NCBI RefSeq assembly: GCF_001983935.1
Contig: NZ_CP017641.1
Coordinates: forward strand, 8,730,001 to 8,794,000
DNA length: 64,000 nt
Source: Fuerstiella marisgermanici
GTDB lineage: Bacteria; Planctomycetota; Planctomycetia; Planctomycetales; Planctomycetaceae
Direction: 5' to 3'
The position numbers were made by a program, and so were the translations under genes. Under the pieces are notes generated by a model. It worked only from the letters and a program-made list of their open reading frames with translations, did no database searches and was not told the DNA's origin. This document shows, one piece after another, positions 36,908-47,065 of this stretch. Within the stretch, counting starts at the first letter, position 1. The number at the start of each line of letters is the position of its first letter.

Positions 36908-37347
36908 GGGCAGAAGACCTGTGCGATGGGGCTTGAGGCGGAAACGTACTGCGAATGCCGCTCATTCAGCTATGGATCCCGCTATCATTGACGATCGGCT
37001 GCCGTGTTTCGGTCGCTCAAGCAATCGTTCGATGTCCCGCTGAAATGCGGAAAGACGTGCCCGCGACTGTCAATCTTTAGGATTCGGCCTATTGGGCAAG
37101 CCATATCCCTCAGGATTGCCGGGCTACCGAAATTGGCCTTAAGTGGCACCTTTTGAGTCCTGGCCGAGCCATGTGGCCCCTGCCAAAGGTGGCCGATTCT
37201 GCGAGAGGAAACGCGTTTCCCGTGAGAATCCGCTGGTTTCCGAAAGTGTTCACTGTTGTGAGTGCTGCGCGGCTTACCTAAACTTCGCCGCAGAAATGTG
37301 ACCTCTTTCTTCGACACACCTTATTCACAACCGGGCATTCACGACCA
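36908..37347. other. leader region of metK, no riboswitch recognised
   Basis: About 440 bp. I looked for the SAM-I, SAM-II and SAH aptamer cores and did not find them. No gene seen. Confidence 0.4.
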
Positions 37348-38484
37348 ATGGCGAATTATTTTTTCACGAGCGAATCTGTCAGCATGGGCCATCCGGACAA
37401 GGTTTCGGATCAGGTTTCGGACGGAATTCTCGATGCCCTGCTGGCTCAGGACCCAATGTCGCGCGTGGCCTGTGAAACTCTGTGCACCACGGACCTCGTC
37501 GTGCTTTCAGGCGAAATCACGACGTCCGCCGAAGTCGATTATGTGGAAGTCGCTCGCCAGGTCATTCGTGAAATCGGTTACACCAGCGACGACATCGGAT
37601 TTAATGCCGACACCTGCAAGGTGCTGAATTACCTTCACAGCCAAAGTGCCGACATCGCAATGGGCGTCGACCGTGATGGAGCGGGCGACCAGGGCCTGAT
37701 GTTCGGTTATGCGTGTGACCAAACGCCCGAACTGATGCCCGTGGCAATCGCATTTTCGCACCGCATCATCAACCTGCTGGCCGAAAAACGCCAAAAGGGC
37801 GAAGTGAACTGGCTGCGCCCGGACAGCAAAAGTCAGGTGACCGTCGAATATGATGGAGCCAAGCCGGTCCGCATCGATGCGATCGTGGTTTCCACCCAGC
37901 ACTCAGCGGATGTGTCTCAGGCAGAAATTTCTGAGTACGTTAAGAAGGTGATCAAGGAAGCCATTCCTAATGACCTGCTGGACGACAAGACAAAGTATCA
38001 CATCAACCCGACCGGCAACTTTGTGATCGGTGGTCCTCACGGTGACACCGGTTTGACCGGACGCAAAATCATCGTCGACACTTACGGCGGTTGGGGCCGT
38101 CACGGCGGCGGAGCGTTCTCTGGCAAAGATTCGACCAAGGTTGACCGATCGGCCGCCTACATGGGCCGGTACGTTGCCAAAAATATCGTCGCGGCAGGTT
38201 TAGCTACCGAATGCGAAGTGCAACTGGCCTACGCCATCGGTGTGGCAGATCCAGTCAGCGTGCGAGTTGACACCAACGGCACAGCGACGGTTCCGGAAGA
38301 GAAGATCCAAAAGGCCGTTCAGGAAATCTTCCCGCTGAACCCCAAGGGAATTATCGATCACCTCGGACTGCGGAAACCCATCTTCCGCCACACCGCTCAT
38401 GGAGGTCACTTCGGCCGCACTGAAGAAGAATTCAAGTGGGAAGCAACGGACATGGTCGACGCGTTGAAGGCAGCAGTGAGCTAA
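37348..38484 (+). CDS. metK: S-adenosylmethionine synthetase
   Basis: Makes S-adenosylmethionine from methionine and ATP. 378 residues, the family length. Motifs: [24 protein letters not shown] (methionine/ATP site), [17 protein letters not shown] (family signature with the GAGDQG motif), and [23 protein letters not shown] (phosphate-binding loop). All catalytic His, Asp and Lys positions are present. It stands alone after a repeat-containing spacer; the SAM made here feeds methyltransferases such as the TylF-like enzyme in the window. Confidence 0.97.
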   Translation: MANYFFTSESVSMGHPDKVSDQVSDGILDALLAQDPMSRVACETLCTTDLVVLSGEITTSAEVDYVEVARQVIREIGYTSDDIGFNADTCKVLNYLHSQSADIAMGVDRDGAGDQGLMFGYACDQTPELMPVAIAFSHRIINLLAEKRQKGEVNWLRPDSKSQVTVEYDGAKPVRIDAIVVSTQHSADVSQAEISEYVKKVIKEAIPNDLLDDKTKYHINPTGNFVIGGPHGDTGLTGRKIIVDTYGGWGRHGGGAFSGKDSTKVDRSAAYMGRYVAKNIVAAGLATECEVQLAYAIGVADPVSVRVDTNGTATVPEEKIQKAVQEIFPLNPKGIIDHLGLRKPIFRHTAHGGHFGRTEEEFKWEATDMVDALKAAVS

Positions 38485-38639
38485 CAAGCTGTGCGGACAC
38501 GGCCGCAGGTAAGTGTCAAAGCACAAGTTGAGCTTGATACGTCTGCGAAAACGAGCGGCTAGCGATTTTCGGCGCACAGGACAGGAGTATTCGGACGGCC
38601 TGCTGGTCGAACGGATCAACTTTACGAAGGCAGGGAGCC

Positions 38640-40580
38640 ATGACGGAATCGTTTACTCGGACGTCGCGCAGTCGGCGAGTTGTCGCGTTAATGGCATGGG
38701 GCGGTTTGATTTTCACCGCCTGGTGCTTCACGTCGGCTCGCTGGCATGGCACTTTAAGGACTGTGCCGGAGGAATGGGTCACGTTTATTCTGGCCGCGTT
38801 CTCAGCTTTCGTGGCCGTCTTTGCGTGGATGTTGTTCAACCCGGCCAAACGATCGGCCGTGGAATCCCCGTCGTTGTCACTTGCTGCGGCGGCCACCTTG
38901 TTTCCTCCGCCGATCATTGGTTTCTGTCTGATGCCCGCCAGTTCGCCGTTGGCCGGTTGGTTGGCGTTGGCGATCTTTCTGCTGTGCGTCATTGCGATTC
39001 TTAGCCATGTGCCGGACGACTTCTTCGCTGTTCCGCGTAGTCGCAGCACATATTTGATGCCGCTACCCGCCTTCGATCGAGTCGAAGGCGACGTGATGGA
39101 TCCCGATGCGGCGTGGTTTCGGTTTACCGATCTGTCCGCGGTTGTGGCGGATACAGAACGACCGTCGTTGGCACCGCGGGCGTATCTGCAACGAGATACC
39201 GTGAGGCCTCAACCTTCGGTCAAAGCCGAAGTCGCTCCGCTGTCTGATGTGCATGATATTCTGGGCGCAGATTTCGACGTCGGACTATTGGACGATCCAT
39301 TGTGGGACCAGGATGAAGACTTCGCTTCGCCGAAAAAACGGCCGGAAAGCGACACTAGCAAACCACAACAACGCGCCGGCTTGGCGCCTCGGCAATCGCC
39401 ACTGAATCCTGGGCCGAGTGCCAGAAGTGCACAGCAAGGCACGGGCAGCAGCGGAGAATCAGACCGGCGGCCCAGTCGATATCAGCCCGGTTCTCGAACA
39501 GCTGAAACGCCAACCGCAGAATCCACACCGCGTCAGGAAAGTCGTACTCCTGCGAAGACGGAACGCGTCTCAGAACACACCGTGCAGTCGCCAGCCGCAC
39601 CACTGTTGCAGGAACGCCCTCAGCAGTATTCGACTCACAACCCTCAGCCGCGAGCCGATCGGAATCGCCACGTTTCGGAATCCAACCGTGCGACGACAAA
39701 TCGCTCCGCCGCTGATCCATTAATTTCCGCAGATCAACAGACGACTCAACGCGCAGAACGCCGTGCCGCGCAGACGCCGCCGACGTCGGAGCAACATAAG
39801 GAAAGCCACGTCGGAAGTCACGAATCCCAGTCCGCAAAAGTGGTTCCGCCTGTGGTGCCGGTGCCATTCAACCTGCCGGATATCAGCCGAACCGAAGCAA
39901 CAGATTCAGATCGCAGGGCCGGCTCACAACCCGCCTCCACCACGCAATCGCCGTCTCAGGCACCGGATGCCGGCACCGCCTCGTGGCGTCGACCGCGCCG
40001 CGAACAGCCCGAAACACAGACCGATGTTGCTGACTCACCGATCACGGCGTATCAGCATCAAACGGTGGCCGAAGAACGTCCGGCCGTGGCAAAACGAACA
40101 GTCAGCGAAGCCAGTGACTTTCTGACGGAACAACGTGACGATTTTTCGGAGGACATGACGGCTGCGGAAGCTCGCCCCCAATCGCTGATGGGAATGCCGA
40201 TCGCGCGGGAGACTTCGAAACCTCAAGCCCCCGTTGAACAGCGTCTGGCGGAATCGCAAACAAAAGCTGACGCGGGTTCAGAACGCCGTGCTCAGCCAAA
40301 GATTGAGCGGACCACTGAAGAGGACGGCAGCGAGTTCGTTGAAGGTGTGATGACGGTTCGCTTCGACAAAGGCCAGAAGCGAGCCAACCTGCACGTGCCG
40401 TTTTCTCCTCCGCTGCCAGGCACGCCTGAAGTGGAATGCGAATGGGCGGGGGATGAGCCCCTGCGATTGAAAGTGCCCGTCCGCCAGCCCTACGGAATCC
40501 GCATCGAAGCACGTCGTTCCAATGCAGACGAAGCGTTGGAAACCGAAATCAGCTTCGCCGCCGCGTGCTCTCCTGAGTAG
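38640..40580 (+). CDS. membrane-anchored protein with long disordered region and C-terminal conserved domain
   Basis: 646 residues. Three or so hydrophobic helices in the first 125 (MAWGGLIFTAWCFTSA, WVTFILAAFSAFVAVFAWML, WLALAIFLLCVIAILSHV) are followed by about 400 residues rich in Gln, Ser, Pro, Arg and Thr, clearly disordered. The last 90 residues form a compact beta-like domain (GVMTVRFDKGQKRANLHVPF, PLRLKVPVRQPYGIRIEAR). No family recognised. The C-terminal domain may bind a partner while the linker spans a distance from the membrane. Unknown function. Confidence 0.75.
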   Translation: MTESFTRTSRSRRVVALMAWGGLIFTAWCFTSARWHGTLRTVPEEWVTFILAAFSAFVAVFAWMLFNPAKRSAVESPSLSLAAAATLFPPPIIGFCLMPASSPLAGWLALAIFLLCVIAILSHVPDDFFAVPRSRSTYLMPLPAFDRVEGDVMDPDAAWFRFTDLSAVVADTERPSLAPRAYLQRDTVRPQPSVKAEVAPLSDVHDILGADFDVGLLDDPLWDQDEDFASPKKRPESDTSKPQQRAGLAPRQSPLNPGPSARSAQQGTGSSGESDRRPSRYQPGSRTAETPTAESTPRQESRTPAKTERVSEHTVQSPAAPLLQERPQQYSTHNPQPRADRNRHVSESNRATTNRSAADPLISADQQTTQRAERRAAQTPPTSEQHKESHVGSHESQSAKVVPPVVPVPFNLPDISRTEATDSDRRAGSQPASTTQSPSQAPDAGTASWRRPRREQPETQTDVADSPITAYQHQTVAEERPAVAKRTVSEASDFLTEQRDDFSEDMTAAEARPQSLMGMPIARETSKPQAPVEQRLAESQTKADAGSERRAQPKIERTTEEDGSEFVEGVMTVRFDKGQKRANLHVPFSPPLPGTPEVECEWAGDEPLRLKVPVRQPYGIRIEARRSNADEALETEISFAAACSPE

Positions 40581-40908
40581 CCGCTCAACCAGTTGAAAAG
40601 TGCCGCGCTGAAGTCCGGACGCAATTCGCGGACATGCTCGGGGCATCAGTGATGCTTCACGATTGAACCTGTCCAGTCCGGTCCCAAACGGCTGCGCGGC
40701 AGACGGTGCTTGTGTAGCATGTGCCGACATTCGACCACAGTATTTTGCGATCGACCGCCTGAAACGCCGGGTCGTGGATGCCAATAGACAGGACGTTTTT
40801 TTTGCCGGGGAAGTGACATGCCGCGTGGAATTCCGTCCGCTACTGTCGCATTTCTGAAGATCACGGTAGCATTTGGCGATACCGCATCTTTCAGAATTGG
40901 GATTCAGC

Positions 40909-42495
40909 ATGCTTCGATTCCTTACTGTCATTCAACCCAGTGGTCATAGGGCGTCCGGTCTTCTGTTGGCCCGTGGACCGGCCAGATTTGTCTGTGCCGT
41001 CCTTTTGTGCGTTGGTTTCGACGGCCTGTTTGGCCAGGAAGTCGTCGGTGAGTCTGCCGCGCCGAACATTGTCGTCATTCTGGCTGACGATATGGGCTAT
41101 GGCGACATCCAGGCATTGAACAACAAGTCGACGATTCCAACGCCAAACCTGAATGGCCTGGCGAAGGACGGAATGACGTTTCTTGACGCTCATTCGCCAT
41201 CCGCTGTCTGCACGCCGACTCGCTACGGGCTATTGACGGGCCGCTATTGCTGGCGCGGTCAGTTGAAGAAAGGAGTCCTTGGCGGATACAGCAAACCGCT
41301 GCTGGAGGACGGTCGACCCACGATCGCGAACCTATTAAAGGACAACGGCTACAACACGGGCGCGGTCGGAAAATGGCATCTGGGAATGCAGATGCCTTTG
41401 AAATCAGACGAAGCTAATACGTCGGTCTGGCAAGGTGACCCAGGAATCGATTTCGAGGGCGTCATCACAAACAGCCCGGTTCACCACGGATTCGATTCTT
41501 ATTTCGGCGTCTCGGCATCGCTGGATATGGCCCCGTATGTCTACGTACGCAACGATCGGTTCACGATGCCGCCATCGATTCAGCAGGCTGCGAAACCTTT
41601 TCCGCATTTCATTCGCAAGGGGCCGCGGTCGGAAGACTTTGTGATGGCAGACGTCCTGGATAAGTTGACGCAGGAAGCCGTGGCGTTCATTAAGAAGTCT
41701 TCGCAGGAACAGAAACCGTACTTCCTTTACATGCCGCTGACCGGGCCTCACAAGCCAGCGTTACCCCATGATCGTTTTCGAGGCACGACCAAGCTGAAGG
41801 AATACGGCGACTTCGTGCATCAGGTCGACTGGACGGTTGGTGAAGTCTTGAAAGCAATTGATGCGACGGAAGCGGCAGACAATACGCTGGTGATCTTTAC
41901 TTCAGACAATGGTTCGTACATGCGTCGCTTTGACGATCCAGACCAGAAGGATCATGTGGACGATACCAAAGTCCAGGGCTACAAGGCCGCTCACCACACG
42001 GCCAACGGCGTGCTGCGAGGCACCAAGGCGGACATCTGGGAGGCTGGTCATCGCGTCCCGTTTTTCGCACGCTGGCCAGCAAACACCGCAGCTGGGTCCC
42101 GCACCGACGCGACGACTTGTCTGACCGATATATATGCAACCTGTGCTGCGATTGTTGGTGCAGAGATCGCTGACAACGCCGCCGAAGACAGTGCTTCGTT
42201 GCTGGACATTCTCAACGGTAAATCGCACGATCGAGGTGCTCCCGTGATTCACCATTCGGTCGCTGGCATGTTTGCCATTCGTGACGGTCGCTGGAAACTG
42301 GTCGCTGGCAACGGTTCCGGCGGTCGAGAAGCTCCGAAAGGCCAGCCGTTTGGCAAGCCCTATCAGTTGTTCGATCTAAAGGCGGAACTGGCGGAATCGA
42401 ACGACGTTGCCGCCGACCATCCTGAACTCGTGCAGAGTCTTGCAACGCGGCTTCAGAAATTGATCGACGCTGGCCGCAGCGTGCAGCGGCAGTAA
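40909..42495 (+). CDS. exported sulfatase (formylglycine-dependent, arylsulfatase type)
   Basis: 528 residues from the ATG at 40909 (a start at 40873 adds 12 residues without changing the signal). A signal peptide occupies about 1-42. Catalytic elements: metal-binding ILADDMGYGD (Asp60, Asp61), SAVCTPTRYGLLTGR with Cys101 in the CxPxR motif that is converted to formylglycine, GKWHLG, TGPHKP and the SDNG metal ligand. It would remove sulfate from sulfated polysaccharides; such genes are expanded in marine planctomycetes. The activating enzyme is not in the window. The substrate is unknown. Confidence 0.93.
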   Translation: MLRFLTVIQPSGHRASGLLLARGPARFVCAVLLCVGFDGLFGQEVVGESAAPNIVVILADDMGYGDIQALNNKSTIPTPNLNGLAKDGMTFLDAHSPSAVCTPTRYGLLTGRYCWRGQLKKGVLGGYSKPLLEDGRPTIANLLKDNGYNTGAVGKWHLGMQMPLKSDEANTSVWQGDPGIDFEGVITNSPVHHGFDSYFGVSASLDMAPYVYVRNDRFTMPPSIQQAAKPFPHFIRKGPRSEDFVMADVLDKLTQEAVAFIKKSSQEQKPYFLYMPLTGPHKPALPHDRFRGTTKLKEYGDFVHQVDWTVGEVLKAIDATEAADNTLVIFTSDNGSYMRRFDDPDQKDHVDDTKVQGYKAAHHTANGVLRGTKADIWEAGHRVPFFARWPANTAAGSRTDATTCLTDIYATCAAIVGAEIADNAAEDSASLLDILNGKSHDRGAPVIHHSVAGMFAIRDGRWKLVAGNGSGGREAPKGQPFGKPYQLFDLKAELAESNDVAADHPELVQSLATRLQKLIDAGRSVQRQ

Positions 42496-42516
42496 GAGAC
42501 GCCGTCCATTGGATGC

Positions 42517-44955
42517 TTACAGTCGGAAGCGGAAGGTTTCGAAGAAGTAGCGTTTCAGCCATTGGAACACGGTGCGGTCTTCCACCAGGATTCTGGCTTT
42601 GCCCCGCATTCCTGGCTTGATCAACGCAGCATCGCTTTTGCTTTCCGGGTGGATGAAGTGCATCTCCACGGTCGCTCGGTAAGCCGTGCTGGTCAGCGTT
42701 TCCTGGCCCTTGTCGTCCGGGCGAGTCGCCAGCGTGCCGCCGTACTTGGTTGTGAGTGCTTCGGGAGCCACCTTTTCGCCGCGGCGAGAAACCAGTGTGA
42801 CCGGTGCCGTGTAACTGATGTCTGGAAGCTGATCCAGCTTCAGTTCAATTTCCATATCATCCAGAAGGTCTTCACGGTCGGCCTGGTCAATATACAGGAC
42901 AGCCTGAAGCTCGTCCGTTGGAGCGATCTTCATCAGTTCCGTGCCGGCTTCGACAACGCAACCCGCGTTTTCGGGATCCAGCGGTGTGCCGTGCCAGCGA
43001 TGAATTTTTGTACGATCGACATCGTCTCTCTGCGGTTCAGGGACGCGGTCGGACGCGACAACCTTGCCGGAAATCGGTGCCAACACGACTCGGTCACCCA
43101 ACACTTGAGCCAGGTTCAGCATCTGGTCTCGCAGCTTGGTCATTTCGACTTTGGCGCGATGTATTTGAAGCGTTGAATCCGATTGCTGACCGGATCCTTC
43201 AGCCGCGAGATACTGAGCGACAACCTGTCCCTGTGTGAGCCACAATTGCAGGCTGCTGGCAATTTCATCGCGCAGGCGAACTGCCTGCATGTCTTCAATA
43301 ATGGCGACGACATCACCTTCTTTGACGTAGTCACCGGGCTGCGGCAGTTTCGAATATTCATCGGGAGAAGGAAGGTCTGCCAGCAGATCGAACTTCGTCT
43401 GATTCAGCTGACGTTCTGCTTCGGACCAGATGATCTGATCGAACACAGATTTCTGTTGAGCCTGAATTTCCTCATGGATTTTGCGATACGACTCTGGGGG
43501 CAAAATTTGCCCCGGCAATGGGCCGCTCGTTACGTGGGCCACGTTGACAGGCTCCATATAAAATGGTGCCTGGTGATACCATGGAATCGGCATCGTCAAA
43601 ATCAGCCACGCCGCGCCGATAGCCACAGAAAGCGAAATGAAGATTTTGATCTTGTTCATTGGCTCCGCCCTTGGTGTGGCCACAATCTGGTAGACATTTT
43701 TGAACATGGAAAACACGATGCCAGCCATCGAAAATACACACAGCGTGATTCCCAGACTTTGCAGGTCATATGGCTTCAGCACTGTGTAGAGGAACATGCT
43801 GATCGAAACCAGAATGACCCAACGGTAGCACCACGCGGCTATCGCGTAGGTGACGAACCACGCCTTGCCGGTTTCCGGCATAAACGGATCGGGCCGGCTT
43901 TCGATGCCAAGGCAGTACCACGAAAACGATTCTCGCAGCATTTTGTCCGACTTCGCTCGCAGATTCGGTATCTCGAGGAAGTCGCTCATCATGTAGTACC
44001 CGTCGAATCGCATCAACGGGTTGGCATTGAAAATAACCGTGGTAATCGTGGTTACGAAGAACGTGTTCAACGCCAGATAGTGCAACATGCCTGGCTTGGT
44101 AAACCACCAGACATAGATCGCGATGGCGGAAATTATGACTTCGATGTACATCCCGGCCGCACCGATGATGATGCGATGCCACTTATTCTTCATCATCCAC
44201 GAATCTGTCACATCACAATACAGACAGGGGCTGAACACCAGCAGCATCACTCCCATTTCGTGACACTCGCCCCCGAAATGATGACAGCTTAGACCGTGCC
44301 CGAATTCATGGATGACTTTGGCGGCCCCCAAAGTGATCCACAGATAGATCAGGTTGGGCCAGCCGAAGAAGCTTTGGAATTCAGGCAGACGGCTTTGAAA
44401 TTCGTCGAACTGAGCTCCCAGCATTAACCACGCACTGACGACAAACGCCATTAGCGTCCAGACAAGTGGTTTCCAGAACATCCACACGAGGTATGGATAC
44501 ATCCATTGCAGAGTGCGTTCCGGGTCCCAGCCTGGCAGTCGCAGATACAACAGACTCATCAGCGACTGTTTTAGCTTCTGCTTCTTTTCCTTCGAGCGTT
44601 CCCGGATCATCGCGGCCCCTTGCCCGGGGCGATCGCTGGTCACCAGACTTTTCTTGTACAGGTCGGTGATTAGCTGCTGAATGTCGCTGAGTGTGACCTG
44701 CAGCGTCGGAAAGAATTTCTTCAGGTCCTCACGAACCTGTTCCAGACTACGAGTACCATCCAGCAGGTCCAGGATCTTGTACTGTTCCACCTGCAGCCGG
44801 TGATATTTCAGACCGACCGGATCTTTGATGACCTGATAGCCCACGCCCAGGTAGTCGATTTCCGCGACAACCAAATCGGCTCGACGGCGCAGCGGAATCG
44901 GTCGCTGATTAGAAGCGACCATTTCCTGAGACGTGGATTGAGTGGACTCAGCCAT
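42517..44955 (-). CDS. PqqD-like / M50 peptidase-like / HlyD-like fusion membrane protein
   Basis: 812 residues. An N-terminal PqqD-like region (about 25-105: VGYQVIKDPVGLKYHRLQVEQYKILDLLDG) precedes a multi-helix M50 core with HEFGH at 216-220, a zinc ligand motif, and NANPLMRFDGYYMMSDF near 317. The C-terminal third is a HlyD/biotin-lipoyl-like periplasmic domain (VKEGDVVAIIEDMQAVRL, VVLAPISGKVVASDRV). Planctomycetal proteins of this layout are thought to form part of export systems. The HlyD adaptor gene is 103 bp upstream on the same strand, so both likely form one unit. Confidence 0.88.
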   Translation of the reverse strand: MAESTQSTSQEMVASNQRPIPLRRRADLVVAEIDYLGVGYQVIKDPVGLKYHRLQVEQYKILDLLDGTRSLEQVREDLKKFFPTLQVTLSDIQQLITDLYKKSLVTSDRPGQGAAMIRERSKEKKQKLKQSLMSLLYLRLPGWDPERTLQWMYPYLVWMFWKPLVWTLMAFVVSAWLMLGAQFDEFQSRLPEFQSFFGWPNLIYLWITLGAAKVIHEFGHGLSCHHFGGECHEMGVMLLVFSPCLYCDVTDSWMMKNKWHRIIIGAAGMYIEVIISAIAIYVWWFTKPGMLHYLALNTFFVTTITTVIFNANPLMRFDGYYMMSDFLEIPNLRAKSDKMLRESFSWYCLGIESRPDPFMPETGKAWFVTYAIAAWCYRWVILVSISMFLYTVLKPYDLQSLGITLCVFSMAGIVFSMFKNVYQIVATPRAEPMNKIKIFISLSVAIGAAWLILTMPIPWYHQAPFYMEPVNVAHVTSGPLPGQILPPESYRKIHEEIQAQQKSVFDQIIWSEAERQLNQTKFDLLADLPSPDEYSKLPQPGDYVKEGDVVAIIEDMQAVRLRDEIASSLQLWLTQGQVVAQYLAAEGSGQQSDSTLQIHRAKVEMTKLRDQMLNLAQVLGDRVVLAPISGKVVASDRVPEPQRDDVDRTKIHRWHGTPLDPENAGCVVEAGTELMKIAPTDELQAVLYIDQADREDLLDDMEIELKLDQLPDISYTAPVTLVSRRGEKVAPEALTTKYGGTLATRPDDKGQETLTSTAYRATVEMHFIHPESKSDAALIKPGMRGKARILVEDRTVFQWLKRYFFETFRFRL

Positions 44956-45058
44956 TAGGTTCAGCGGTTAGAGCGGGTACGCGGAAATTATTGGGACAGC
45001 CGTTTCTTCACGGTGTGCGACATTCGGCTGAAGTGCGACCCGCTTGCTGTTTGGTGGA

Positions 45059-46054
45059 CTATTTTGCAGGCAGAATCACGGCATCGATGTTGGCACCTTC
45101 GCGGAGCCAGTATTTGCCGGGGCCTGCCAATTCGTTTCGGACGACGGCTTCAATTTCCATCAGATTCGCCTCATTCTTCTGGCTGGAACCGATGTAAGTG
45201 ATCTCGCCCACGAAAGTCTTTACGTCGGTCTGGGCATTTTGCGCGGCTGGCAGAGAAGTAGGTGTCGCGGAGCCTTCTGCAACAGGCTTGCGACGCAGAA
45301 AACCGCCACCGCTGTTGTCTTCCTGTGCCGCACTGTCCGCAAACACGCGACGGACCAGAACTTTGTCGCCAATGTTGATCTGGCTTTCGTACTTCGGGCT
45401 TACCGTCAGGACCACAAACACCTCTTCCAGATTGACCACCGTCAGAATCGGATCGCCCTGGCGAACAGCGGACCCGACCGCTCGCTTATGAGTGTCCGTG
45501 ACAATTCCACCGATTTCAGCCTTGATGTAGTACTGTTCCAGTTCGACGTTCTTTGTGTCGCGAGCAAGGCCGGCAAAGTGCTTGTCTTCCTTTGACTTGG
45601 CCAGTTCGGCTTCGCCCTTGATGACTTCGAGTTCCAACTGCCGGATTTCGTCGGCGGAAAAGGGCGGGACGTCAATGTTCCTTTCCTTCGCCACTTTGTT
45701 TGCGCCCTGTTTAGTCTGCAACTTGAACTTTGCGGCGTCCAGACTCTTGTCGGCGTATTCAATCAAAACGTTCGAATCTGCCTTAGCCTCAGCTTCCTTC
45801 AACTGGGCTTCCACCAGTGACGAATTCAGCCGCACGACAATGTCGCCTTTCGAAACCGTGTCGCCACGCGCTGTGGCCTTTAGCTCCGTAATCTTGCCGG
45901 GCACATCGGCCGCAATTTCGACTCGGTCTTTCACTTCGACTCGCTGCTGTTCGGGACGAATCGCGTGCGGAGAATCCCAACCGGTGGCGTCCTGACCGGT
46001 CACTGCCGGTGGAACGAGCAGCATTGCGGCGACGAATAGAATGGCTGTCTTCAT
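45059..46054 (-). CDS. HlyD-family periplasmic adaptor protein
   Basis: 331 residues from the ATG at 46054. The signal peptide is MKTAILFVAAMLLVPPAVTG. A lipoyl-like start (VEIAADVPGKITELKATARGDTVSKGDIVVRL) leads to a helical hairpin (about 85-165) and the second half of the lipoyl domain (YYIKAEIGGIVTDTHKRAVGSAVRQGDPILTV), then a beta-barrel. It would link an inner-membrane partner to the outer membrane. The likely partner is the adjacent M50/HlyD fusion. No ABC ATPase or RND pump is adjacent. Confidence 0.88.
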   Translation of the reverse strand: MKTAILFVAAMLLVPPAVTGQDATGWDSPHAIRPEQQRVEVKDRVEIAADVPGKITELKATARGDTVSKGDIVVRLNSSLVEAQLKEAEAKADSNVLIEYADKSLDAAKFKLQTKQGANKVAKERNIDVPPFSADEIRQLELEVIKGEAELAKSKEDKHFAGLARDTKNVELEQYYIKAEIGGIVTDTHKRAVGSAVRQGDPILTVVNLEEVFVVLTVSPKYESQINIGDKVLVRRVFADSAAQEDNSGGGFLRRKPVAEGSATPTSLPAAQNAQTDVKTFVGEITYIGSSQKNEANLMEIEAVVRNELAGPGKYWLREGANIDAVILPAK

Positions 46055-46537
46055 GATTTTGAGCCTGCAAGAATTTTTGGGGTGGTAGGCCGCAGCGTTC
46101 AGATGCGTTGCGGCGAAGTTCGGTTCCGAGATCGCGAACGCAGGGACCAATGGAATGGCCGCAAAATGCACAAGCGATCGGCCGAATACCGGAACCACGG
46201 CTCGGCCTGTTTTTGACGGTTAACCTTTGGCAGTCAGACGTCACAACAACAGGTATCTAACGGATTTGCGCAAATGAAACAATGCGTAAATTCCGTCCAC
46301 CGGCGTTTCTGTGGGCACTACTTAAGGATGGTAACGCCAGAATCGATTCTGTGTAGTGGCGTCTGCCAAATAAACAAAGTCGTCTCATCACAATGAACGT
46401 TGCGCCTGGCGTTGGATCCACCCTATAATTGACTGGAAAAGGATTGTGTAATCGCCACAATAACGTAAGTTTTCACAGGCACGGATGCAGATTGACTAAA
46501 ACCGTCGATCTTTGACCTCACGAACGAGGCCGTAAAG
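46055..46537. other. divergent intergenic region, no gene seen
   Basis: About 480 bp between the adaptor gene and the divergent receiver gene. Promoters for both should lie here. No clear repeats or hairpins. Confidence 0.4.
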
Positions 46538-46972
46538 ATGGTCATCAAGACACCAAAACCTTACGAATTACTGATCGCTGACGACAGCCGCCGTTTCCGG
46601 GAGACTCTTCGTGAACTTCTGGAACCGGAAGAAGGGCTGCGCCTGCACGAAGTCGAATCGGGCGAAGAAGCGATTGAGTACGCTCAGGACGTGAAAATCG
46701 ACATTGTGCTGCTCGACATGCACATGCACGTGATGACCGGCCTTGAAACTCTGCGAGAACTCAAGTGCCTTGATGCTCTGCGTCCGTGCATTCTGATTAC
46801 TTCCGAGGCCACGGAAAAGCTGCGTCAGGACGCTCTGGAAGCCGATGCCTGGTCAGTTCTTAGCAAGCCCGTTTACCGGGCGGAACTGCGTCTTACGGTT
46901 TCTGAAGCGCTGCAGGATGCGTATCAAAATCCCGGCGCGTCGGATTTGGGCAGCGTCGCGACCGGCTTCTAG
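46538..46972 (+). CDS. single-domain response regulator (CheY-like receiver)
   Basis: 144 residues consisting of a receiver domain and a short tail. The acidic pair is in LLIADDSRRFRE, the phosphoacceptor Asp in IDIVLLDMHMHVMTG (about residue 58), the switch Thr/Ser in CILITSEAT, and the conserved Lys in VLSKPVYRAEL. No output domain, so it must signal by binding a partner. No histidine kinase is nearby. Confidence 0.92.
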   Translation: MVIKTPKPYELLIADDSRRFRETLRELLEPEEGLRLHEVESGEEAIEYAQDVKIDIVLLDMHMHVMTGLETLRELKCLDALRPCILITSEATEKLRQDALEADAWSVLSKPVYRAELRLTVSEALQDAYQNPGASDLGSVATGF

Positions 46973-47065
46973 CCCGCACCGCATTTCGCTGATTTCAACG
47001 GCTGGCGGCCGTCATTCCTCCGCCCGAGTCCGCTGCGGGGCCTCGGGCGATCAGTGCAACTCTGA

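Noticed and set aside
36908-37347. SAM riboswitch before metK
   Set aside because: I compared by eye with SAM-I, SAM-II and SAH cores and saw no conserved block; a covariance search could still find a weak one.
43183-44292. 369-codon plus-strand frame
   Set aside because: Lies entirely within the M50 gene on the other strand, which has clear motifs; the frame itself has none.
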